64,000 nucleotides of DNA from Dysgonomonas mossii DSM 22836. GTDB lineage: Bacteria > Bacteroidota > Bacteroidia > Bacteroidales > Dysgonomonadaceae. The DNA lies in NCBI RefSeq assembly GCF_000213575.1, contig NZ_GL892007.1, positions 124,001-188,000 of the forward strand, written 5' to 3'. Positions 56,776 through 64,000 of the stretch are shown in pieces (position 1 is the first letter of the stretch; the number at the start of each line of letters is the position of its first letter). The position numbers and the translations under genes were made by a program. The notes beneath the pieces are model-generated. The model made no database searches and had not been told where the DNA came from. It saw only the letters and a program-made list of their open reading frames with translations.

Positions 56776-56961
56776 ATTATATTGTATTTATAAGTAAAAC
56801 GAATCAAGACTGAATATTTACCTTTTAGCGCCGAGCGAAGCGAAGATTCTTTTTAGCCTACTCCCAACCATTAATAAGAGAGACAAGAACTTCGCTTCTT
56901 ATAGTATCAAAATACTATTTAGCCCGGCTTATACTAAAAGCTATTCTTTTGATACCCATCC
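56776..56961 (-). other. Structured intergenic region between SusC and GH92 genes
   Basis: This 186-bp spacer contains a 9-bp inverted repeat GAAGCGAAG / CTTCGCTTC (56836-56846 and 56889-56898) around a 45-nt loop. A second hairpin, ATAGTAT-CAAA-ATACTAT, lies at 56901-56918. They may reduce transcription or protect the mRNA between susC and the enzymes. No ORF. Confidence 0.5.
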
Positions 56962-59900
56962 TTAAAAGGACATCAAAACACCAAAATTGATAACACGTTG
57001 ATTCATATAAGCATCACCGGCCGAGTTTGTTTGTATTTCGGGGTCTTGCTGATATTTATCATAATTTGTTTTAGTGAACATATTATACGCATTCACATAA
57101 AAGCGTGTGCTTTGTATTCCTTTAGGCAATACACTTTTTGGTAATTCATAACCTAAATCGATTGTTTTGAGACGAATATACCATGCGTTTACCAACCAGA
57201 AATTAGACATGTACGCCTCACTACTACTAATAGTAGAAAGATTGGTTGTTAAACGAGGAAATTGGATATCTCCTCCATTCTCATATTTTTCGGCAGTCCA
57301 ACGTTTCTCGTGAATTGGCTGAAACTGGCTCTTGAAAGATTCAATACCTGTTCCTACTACGCTGAAGCTATAATCGAATGATCCTTGAAACAATAGACTG
57401 ATAGAGAAACCTTTGTATGATCCACCTATAGTCCAACCCAATGTAGTAGTAGGTAAGTTAGGCTTACCAATGGCTCCCTTGTCAAAGTCGTCGATGATAC
57501 CATCATCATTCAGGTCTGCATATTTAAGGTCTCCGGCCGATACAGGAATATTCGGTACAGGAATCTTATTCGGATTGCCTGCATTGATTTCTGATATATC
57601 GCTCGGTGTATAATATCCTACCCATGTATAGCCGAATGGTTGCCCAATAGGCTTACCGGTCTCCGACAGCCATGAATATCTCTGCTGAGCCTCAGCTTTA
57701 TATTTTACCTTATTCTTCGCATAAGAGAATACAAAGTTGGTAGAGAAATTAAAGTCGCCAAATTTATCATTGTATGAGATTTGTCCATCAAAACCGTGAT
57801 TTGTAGTTTCCCCAACATTTGTACGAGGCAAGCCTATACCCAACAGCAACGAAACATCACTTCTTTCTACTAACTGGTCGTAACGGTAATCGTAAAAATA
57901 ATCTATTGTAAACGATAATTTGTTACGGAACATACTGGCATCTATACCCACGTCAAATTTGCGAGCTTTTTCCCATGTAACATATTCATTTCCTAAAGAA
58001 CCTTCCCTGTATGATGCCACTCCAATTGGAGTTTCGCCAAAAGAATAGCCATAACCTTGCTCATATACTTGTTTGTATAAATAGCGGTTACCGGGTGTTA
58101 TATCAGATCCCACAAGTCCGTAAGAAGTTCTTATCTTCAACATATCAATTTTATCGTTAAATCTTTTCTGAAAAAAAGGTTCTTCTCCGATATTCCACCC
58201 CAAAGCAACAGCAGGAAAGAAGCCGAAACGATTGTTTTGACCAAAACGGTCGGTTCCGTTGTAAGCCGTATTAAAGTCAAACATATACCGGTTCTTATAA
58301 TTATAGTTGATCTGTCCTGTATATCCCTGAAACTTTGCAGGCACTTCGGCACTAGCAAGTCCATTTTTGTCTGTAATACTACTTTCCCTATTGTATAATA
58401 TCATCCCTTTAATTGTATGATCTTCGTTAAAGGTACGTTCGTAATTAACAAAGGCCTGTATATTCAAATTTCTGATGGCTTTGTTTGTTCCGGCATTGAG
58501 TATATAATTTTCATAAGCATACGAATTGGCTGTCGGATTGATCGTATAAGTATCTGTCGCACTGTTATAGTGGTAAGTAGGATACATCTTACTATCTCTC
58601 CTCATAGCCCTGTAATTCTCATCTATACTCGAATATGCCACGCGAGCCATTGTAGAAAGTCCTTTAGTTATGAAACTCAGATCTTGTGAAATATCAAACA
58701 GTATATTTGAGTCGAAGCGCCTAGTCCGAGTATAACCTTCATTTGCCAGACGTGCATTCAATGTAGGGTCTTTACTGTCGGTCAAGAAATAATTATGATA
58801 AGCATATGTTCCGTTCGGATTCATAAAAGGAGCTGAGAACGGAGTCATTTTCCTGAAATTATAGATTTCGCCTACCGCATTCAAACTATTCGGCTCGTTA
58901 ATATTCATAAACCGTGACGACATATCTAAACGTACTTTTGTAGTAGAAGTAACATCGAAGTCAAGGTTGCTTCGAAAGTTAAACCTACGATAGAAATAAT
59001 CGGTATTCACTTCTTCTTTTGGATCTTTGAAATTACGGGTTAAACCGTTTTGAGAGAAGAAACCGCCTGTGACAAAGTATCGTAATCTTTTTGAACCACC
59101 CGAAATATCCATGTTCACATTTTGCTGTGTAGCAACATCTTTGAAGATTGTTTTATACCAATCTACATCCGGATGCCCGTATGGATCGTCTCCCAACCTG
59201 AAATGTTCAAGATCGGCATCTGTAAAAGGCTTACTGTTTCCCAGCCCATCGTTTTCAAAAGCTTCATTCGTCAATGATGCTGCCTGATATGCGTTCAAGA
59301 ATTTAGGTCTACGAATAGGCATGGTTAATCCACCCTCTGCTCGTACATTTATATGCGGACGCCCTTCTTCACCCCGACGGGTTTTGACAACCAAAACGCC
59401 ATTAGCTCCTTTGATACCATAAATAGCTGTAGTAGAAGCATCTTTCAACACAGAAATACTCTCTATTTCATTTACATTGATCTGTTGCAGCTGATCGTAA
59501 GTATATTGTACATCATCGACAATAATCAACGGACGGTTTCCATCCGAGTTTAATGAGCTGGCTCCACGGATAAAAAAGTCAGAAGCATCTTTCCCCGGTT
59601 GTCCGGAACGTTGCTGCGAAAAGAAGCCGGGTAATTTACCCGTCAAAGCATTTTGTACACTCGATGTTGGCACGGCACGTATTTCGTCAGCCGACACGGC
59701 ACTTACCGATCCGGTGAGCGTAATTTTCTTTACTTTACCATAACCAACTACCACTACTTCGTCCAAAGTTTTCTGATCTGATTCGAGTACAATATCAACG
59801 ACCTTTTGATTCGTTATCTTAACTACTCGTTTTGCGAATCCGATAAAAGAGAACGATACCTGATCACCTGATTTCACGGTTAATATATAATTACCGTCTA

Positions 59901-60063
59901 CATCGGTCATCGTACCATTTGTTGTTCCATCAACAGTCACACTAACACCTGTCAAAAGCTCCCCGTCTGTTGATGATACTTTACCTTTCAATTGGAACTG
60001 TTGTTGACCAAAAGCAAAAGCAAAGATTTGTATACTTATAAATAATAAAGTCAGTCTTTTCAT
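56962..60063 (-). CDS. SusC-like TonB-dependent glycan importer (second copy)
   Basis: The 1033-residue protein has a signal peptide (ending FAFGQ) and a CarboxypepD_reg-like beta domain (about 23-95, QLKGKVSSTDGELLTGVSV). The SusC linker is DEVVVVGYGKVKK. A plug (VSADEIRAVPTSSVQNALTG, GANGVLVVKTRRG) and a barrel ending VINFGVLMSF complete it. It imports oligosaccharides with a SusD lid. Here it lies downstream of susD and is not followed by one, so it may share the SusD or act alone. Confidence 0.93.
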   Translation of the reverse strand: MKRLTLLFISIQIFAFAFGQQQFQLKGKVSSTDGELLTGVSVTVDGTTNGTMTDVDGNYILTVKSGDQVSFSFIGFAKRVVKITNQKVVDIVLESDQKTLDEVVVVGYGKVKKITLTGSVSAVSADEIRAVPTSSVQNALTGKLPGFFSQQRSGQPGKDASDFFIRGASSLNSDGNRPLIIVDDVQYTYDQLQQINVNEIESISVLKDASTTAIYGIKGANGVLVVKTRRGEEGRPHINVRAEGGLTMPIRRPKFLNAYQAASLTNEAFENDGLGNSKPFTDADLEHFRLGDDPYGHPDVDWYKTIFKDVATQQNVNMDISGGSKRLRYFVTGGFFSQNGLTRNFKDPKEEVNTDYFYRRFNFRSNLDFDVTSTTKVRLDMSSRFMNINEPNSLNAVGEIYNFRKMTPFSAPFMNPNGTYAYHNYFLTDSKDPTLNARLANEGYTRTRRFDSNILFDISQDLSFITKGLSTMARVAYSSIDENYRAMRRDSKMYPTYHYNSATDTYTINPTANSYAYENYILNAGTNKAIRNLNIQAFVNYERTFNEDHTIKGMILYNRESSITDKNGLASAEVPAKFQGYTGQINYNYKNRYMFDFNTAYNGTDRFGQNNRFGFFPAVALGWNIGEEPFFQKRFNDKIDMLKIRTSYGLVGSDITPGNRYLYKQVYEQGYGYSFGETPIGVASYREGSLGNEYVTWEKARKFDVGIDASMFRNKLSFTIDYFYDYRYDQLVERSDVSLLLGIGLPRTNVGETTNHGFDGQISYNDKFGDFNFSTNFVFSYAKNKVKYKAEAQQRYSWLSETGKPIGQPFGYTWVGYYTPSDISEINAGNPNKIPVPNIPVSAGDLKYADLNDDGIIDDFDKGAIGKPNLPTTTLGWTIGGSYKGFSISLLFQGSFDYSFSVVGTGIESFKSQFQPIHEKRWTAEKYENGGDIQFPRLTTNLSTISSSEAYMSNFWLVNAWYIRLKTIDLGYELPKSVLPKGIQSTRFYVNAYNMFTKTNYDKYQQDPEIQTNSAGDAYMNQRVINFGVLMSF

Positions 60064-60101
60064 ATCAATTTATGTATTAAGAATTGATAAACACGGCTTT
60101 G

Positions 60102-61889
60102 TTACCAGCCCGGGTTTTGAACCATATTACTGTTTTTGTTTACTTCGCTATATGGTATCGGATATAAATACCTTTTAGGATCGAATTTAGCATCAAGAAC
60201 ATCAATATGTTCTGTCAGTATATTTCCGGCCTTCATCACCAAGGCCAATCCTTTGAGTGGTTGATTAAATATATCTTCAGCTGTTTTCCAACGGCGAATA
60301 TCATAAAAGCGGTGTTCTTCAAATGCCATTTCAATTCTTCTTTCGTTACGAATAATTTCTCTCATCTCCAAACAAGTTACATTGTCGGATATACCATAAG
60401 TACCATCATCGCCATCAATACCGGCTCTTTTTCTTATACTCCTTATGTATTCGATTACTTTAGCATCAACTGTAGTTTTTGAAGATGCAAGGTCATATTC
60501 ATTCTTTGCTTCGGCATAATTGAGAAGTATTTCGGCATAACGGAATAATACCCAGTTGCGAAGAAGCCCTGTATATTCTGTTTTATCCTCATAATTTCCC
60601 ATAAATTTACGCAGGTAATAACTCGTTTTGGTTGTAGCATCGGTTGATCCGGTCGGATTGCTTCGCCCTCCGATATATGTATGCAATGTTGTACTCAGCC
60701 ACTGAGAGCCATTATGCAACACAGTATAATCGAGGCGAGGATCACGATTGTCATACATCCACTGCTCAGAATAAACGTATTTAGTACTTTGTCCTATTGG
60801 TTTCCCATCTTTCATAGGAAAAGCGTCCACCAGATTTTGAGTAGGACTGGTACGACCGTTTCCTTTAGCATTGCTTGAAAATCCTACAGGTCCATTATTC
60901 TGCTCCACATCTCGCTTATCAAGCGCACCTTGCACATGGAAGATGACTTCGTTTGTTACCGGTCCGTAATAATTGAGGAACACATCTTTGAAATTATCCA
61001 TCAACCCATATCCGCCATAACGTCCTGAAGGCCCCCAATCGTTGATAAAATCTTCTGCAGCCTCCGCAGCTCTAGCCCAACGAGCCGGATCATATGTATC
61101 ATAACCTACGTATGGATTAGCAGCCTGAACCGGAGATTCGTTAAATAATGGACTAGCCGCATACAACAGTACCCTTGCCTTGAGAGCCATAGCTGCTCCT
61201 GCCGTTACCACATGACCATCGGCTCCAATATTGGCAATAGGAACTGAACGTAAACTATCCTTAACATTATCAAGTTCGCTTACAATATATTCGATGCACT
61301 CATCAAACGTATTTCTCGGCAACTCCATCGGTTCGCCCAATTCGTATGGTATATCACCAACCAAAGACACACCTCCATAGCGTTTTACTAGTTCGAAGTA
61401 ATAATAAGCTTTTAGAAAGCGTGCTTCCGCCTTTAGGGCTCTGTTTAATGGTACATTTGTTGCTACATGGTTATTATATGTTTGTAGGAAAGGTACCACA
61501 TCTATATTGTTGATAAATGTATTTGCCCGACGAATGCCTCTGTAATAGTTAGCCCATCCCATATCAGCAAGACGAGTAAAAGCCGAATAACGCCCTATTT
61601 GCAACTGGTATATCTGATTTTCGGAAAAAGATGACGTAATAGCATCATCGGATGCAGCATCAAGATAGTCTCCCTCGATGGCATTATGCCCATATCGTAA
61701 AACACTATAAACGTCATTTAAATATTTCTTCGCATTTACTCCCAATGAGTCTGTAGAAGAAAATACATATTCGAGAGTGAGTTTTTCCACAGGAACATCC
61801 TCGTAATCGTTACATGACCACAATGTGAGCGATAGACCTATCAGCACAATATATAATTTGTTTTTGATCCGTATATTCATGTCTTTCAT
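60102..61889 (-). CDS. SusD-like surface glycan-binding lipoprotein
   Basis: The 595-residue lipoprotein has lipobox TLWSC (Cys26). SusD/RagB features follow: tetratricopeptide-type helices (NRALKAEARFLKAYYYFELVKRYGGVSLV), and C-terminal ILLNYAEAKNEYD and IRNERRIEMAFEEHRFYDIRRW. The terminal YLYPIPYSEVNKN is the standard SusD ending. It lids the SusC barrel and binds the glycan. It lies 12 bp after one susC and 38 bp before the other. Confidence 0.94.
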   Translation of the reverse strand: MKDMNIRIKNKLYIVLIGLSLTLWSCNDYEDVPVEKLTLEYVFSSTDSLGVNAKKYLNDVYSVLRYGHNAIEGDYLDAASDDAITSSFSENQIYQLQIGRYSAFTRLADMGWANYYRGIRRANTFINNIDVVPFLQTYNNHVATNVPLNRALKAEARFLKAYYYFELVKRYGGVSLVGDIPYELGEPMELPRNTFDECIEYIVSELDNVKDSLRSVPIANIGADGHVVTAGAAMALKARVLLYAASPLFNESPVQAANPYVGYDTYDPARWARAAEAAEDFINDWGPSGRYGGYGLMDNFKDVFLNYYGPVTNEVIFHVQGALDKRDVEQNNGPVGFSSNAKGNGRTSPTQNLVDAFPMKDGKPIGQSTKYVYSEQWMYDNRDPRLDYTVLHNGSQWLSTTLHTYIGGRSNPTGSTDATTKTSYYLRKFMGNYEDKTEYTGLLRNWVLFRYAEILLNYAEAKNEYDLASSKTTVDAKVIEYIRSIRKRAGIDGDDGTYGISDNVTCLEMREIIRNERRIEMAFEEHRFYDIRRWKTAEDIFNQPLKGLALVMKAGNILTEHIDVLDAKFDPKRYLYPIPYSEVNKNSNMVQNPGW

Positions 61890-61901
61890 TTTTAGAAAAT
61901 A

Positions 61902-64000
61902 TTAGAATTTAATATTAATTCCTGTATTGAAGCCACGTAATGCAGGGTAGCTTCTAAAGTCGATAACTTCAGGATCAACCAACCCGAAAGCCGATTTTGT
62001 CCATAGATTTTGTCCACTGACAAAGATTTTGACTTTTACTCCCCCCAGATAGTTTCTCGAAAATGAATCAGGAAAAGTGTAGGCTACATTCAGATTTTTT
62101 AATCGTATATAATTTCCCGACTTCAGCCAGAATGAATTACTCATACCACTTGGAGCTACATTATAATTAGGGCTGGTAGAAAGTCTTGGGAAAAGAGCTG
62201 TTTCTGCCGTTTCGGGAGTCCAGCGTCTCAGAGTATGCTCATATGCCTGACTATAGGTATTACCCCAAGCAATGAAGCCTGTAGCATATTCCCATCCTGC
62301 GTCCGGGAAATATATCTCGCGATTATATGCACCTTGAAACAAAGCCGATAGTTCAAATCCTTTATATTCGAATCCCAGATTCAATCCGAAAAAAGATAGA
62401 GGTTTATTACCGCCAATCACAGTCTGATCATATTCATTGATTTCTCCGTCTCCATTCATGTCTTTATATTTCAAGTCGCCGGGAACGATCTTATACCCCG
62501 ATATGACAGGGCTATTCGCTACTTCCTCACGTGTTTGGAAAAAGCCCTCGGAAATAAGTCCGTAACGTGTACCCACCGGATTGCCTGTTCTGCGCATATA
62601 ATCGTAAGGAACATTTTGTTCGTCCATAAATAGGATCTTGGACTGAGTAATACTCCAATTTCCGGTGACATAATAATTGAAGTCGCTGATGTTATTCTGA
62701 TAAGTTACAGACAAATCGACTCCCTGATAACGGACTTTCCCGATATTTTCGCTCGGATAGTTCAAACCTATCAGCTCAATACTTTTTCCTCTGGTCATCA
62801 ATAAATCAAAATACTTATCACTATAAAAGTCACCCGTAATCTGCAATTTATTATTAAACAAGCTGGCATCCAGTCCCAGATTCAATTTATAGGCTCTTTC
62901 CCATGTCAGATTCGGATTAGCCAAACTATTATTGGTTTCGATAAGTCCAAGTGCCGGATCTGAATACCATGAAGTATAGCTCGATCCTTGAGGATAAGAA
63001 GTGCTTGCCACTGCATTTATATCAGTGTCGTATTGTTGCCTCCATGTATAATAATTGCTACGGCTTATACTGTTTCCGGTTTCACCGAATACTCCACGCA
63101 GCTTTAGTTTATTAACCCAGTCAACAGATTGCATAAATGTTTCCTTGCTAATATCCCAGCCTAAACCAAAGGCATAGAAAGTTCCCCATCTTTTACCCGG
63201 CGCATACCTGTTGAGGTAACTCTGTGATATTGCTGCCTGAGCAAAATATTTATCTCCATAATTATATTTAAATTCTCCATTGATGTTAGCGGGTACTTCA
63301 GGCAATTGATAATTATCCAAAACTTGTTTTATATCAGCTGATACATTTCCTTCTATAGAGTGCACTGTATTTAGCTTCTTTTTATAATTCAGAGTAACCT
63401 GTCCGAAGAAATGTTGAAAATTAGAAACTCCTACAAAGTCATTTTTCTGAGTTACAATAGAACCAAAACGTTCATAATCACCTCCCGATCCGTCGGAATA
63501 TGGAATATATTGATATACCGGCTCTTGCTTGTTACGAAACAAAGCACTACGGCTCTGAGAAGAAACATTTCCAACGGCAGTGGCCGATAAGCCTTCAGCA
63601 AGCCAAGACATATCATGATCGATGACAATATTACCATATCCGTCACGCATCATATCTTTTATATAACCTGAACTTATGGTTTTCGCCATCAGATTATTCT
63701 GATAGTTATTATTACCTCCATAAGATCCATTCGGGTTATAGATCGGGTAAACTCCACCGGGAAGACTGTATACATCATTCATTATGCTGCTCAATCCGGC
63801 TCCCGGCTGATTACCTTCCTCTATACGCCCTATTATAGTAGCACTCATTTTCAGGTTATTCAAGACATTCACATTGATCTTGGATGTCACCATATAACGT
63901 TCGTAAGAAAGATTGGTATTGTAACTGTTTTTAGAATCTTCACGAAGTAATCCATCCTCACCAAAATACCCTAAGCTGACAAAATACTGAGCTGTTTTAT
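61902..64000 (-). CDS. SusC-like TonB-dependent glycan importer (5' end cut by window edge)
   Basis: The reverse frame is open from the right edge to 61902, at least 699 residues. The internal Met at 63893 is not the start because barrel sequence continues upstream (QYFVSLGYFGEDG). The seen part is the SusC barrel, with YLNRYAPGKRWGTFYAFGLG, NKLKLRGVFGETGNS and the terminal ALRGFNTGINIKF. It pairs naturally with the SusD gene 12 bp downstream. Signal, regulatory domain and plug lie outside the window. Confidence 0.9.
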   Translation of the reverse strand, partial: KTAQYFVSLGYFGEDGLLREDSKNSYNTNLSYERYMVTSKINVNVLNNLKMSATIIGRIEEGNQPGAGLSSIMNDVYSLPGGVYPIYNPNGSYGGNNNYQNNLMAKTISSGYIKDMMRDGYGNIVIDHDMSWLAEGLSATAVGNVSSQSRSALFRNKQEPVYQYIPYSDGSGGDYERFGSIVTQKNDFVGVSNFQHFFGQVTLNYKKKLNTVHSIEGNVSADIKQVLDNYQLPEVPANINGEFKYNYGDKYFAQAAISQSYLNRYAPGKRWGTFYAFGLGWDISKETFMQSVDWVNKLKLRGVFGETGNSISRSNYYTWRQQYDTDINAVASTSYPQGSSYTSWYSDPALGLIETNNSLANPNLTWERAYKLNLGLDASLFNNKLQITGDFYSDKYFDLLMTRGKSIELIGLNYPSENIGKVRYQGVDLSVTYQNNISDFNYYVTGNWSITQSKILFMDEQNVPYDYMRRTGNPVGTRYGLISEGFFQTREEVANSPVISGYKIVPGDLKYKDMNGDGEINEYDQTVIGGNKPLSFFGLNLGFEYKGFELSALFQGAYNREIYFPDAGWEYATGFIAWGNTYSQAYEHTLRRWTPETAETALFPRLSTSPNYNVAPSGMSNSFWLKSGNYIRLKNLNVAYTFPDSFSRNYLGGVKVKIFVSGQNLWTKSAFGLVDPEVIDFRSYPALRGFNTGINIKF

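Noticed and set aside
63452-63646. Small reverse frame inside the partial susC
   Set aside because: It overlaps the continuous susC barrel frame and has no family features.

Overview
The window is a chromosomal segment from a low-GC Bacteroidales bacterium. The SusC/SusD outer-membrane uptake genes, GH92 and GH130 mannosidase-type enzymes, lipoproteins with short Bacteroidetes-type lipoboxes, a short RpoD without region 1.1, and promoters of the form TTTG-N19-TAnnTTTG all point there. Gene content and AT-richness fit Dysgonomonadaceae (Dysgonomonas-like) best, but I infer that without a database search. Nearly all ORFs are intact. I see no phage, insertion sequence or CRISPR array.

Left part (1-29.6 kb), mostly housekeeping. 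In order: a SulP anion transporter cut by the left edge, rubrerythrin, the primary sigma factor, a DegQ/HtrA protease, a sodium/solute symporter with GlpE-type rhodanese, KorAB 2-oxoacid:ferredoxin oxidoreductase, an orphan HSDR_N nuclease-like protein, tRNA-Leu and tRNA-Gly, a divergent methionine uptake locus (metN-metI-rhodanese opposite metQ), an SRP RNA plus tRNA-Thr unit, pepT, gcvT and a catalytically degenerate YpfJ-family gene. Two hybrid histidine kinases, a membrane-anchored EEP-fold protein and a LruC-domain surface lipoprotein follow.

Centre (29.7-44.2 kb). One unidirectional, more AT-rich exopolysaccharide operon. It opens with an intact receiver-only protein whose gene overlaps, by 4 bp, a gene for a degenerate receiver domain fused to the initiating sugar transferase. 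A TolC-like protein, a Wzc-like co-polymerase with a ruined kinase domain, a Wzy-like polymerase, six glycosyltransferases, an acyltransferase and a Wzx-like flippase follow. The combination of one live receiver with two dead signalling domains on the assembly proteins is the most unusual system in the window.

Right part (44.2-64 kb). First a metal-uptake locus: a Fur/Zur-family repressor divergent from a His/Cys-rich small protein, a TonB receptor and a His-tailed DUF4625 lipoprotein, with a palindromic candidate operator between them. Then, all on the minus strand, a mannose-glycan utilisation locus: SusC (cut by the right edge), SusD, a second SusC, two GH92 alpha-mannosidases flanking a remnant of a GH2 enzyme, a GH130 lipoprotein and a GH78 alpha-rhamnosidase. 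The likely target is an alpha-mannan, N-glycan or rhamnomannan-type glycan.
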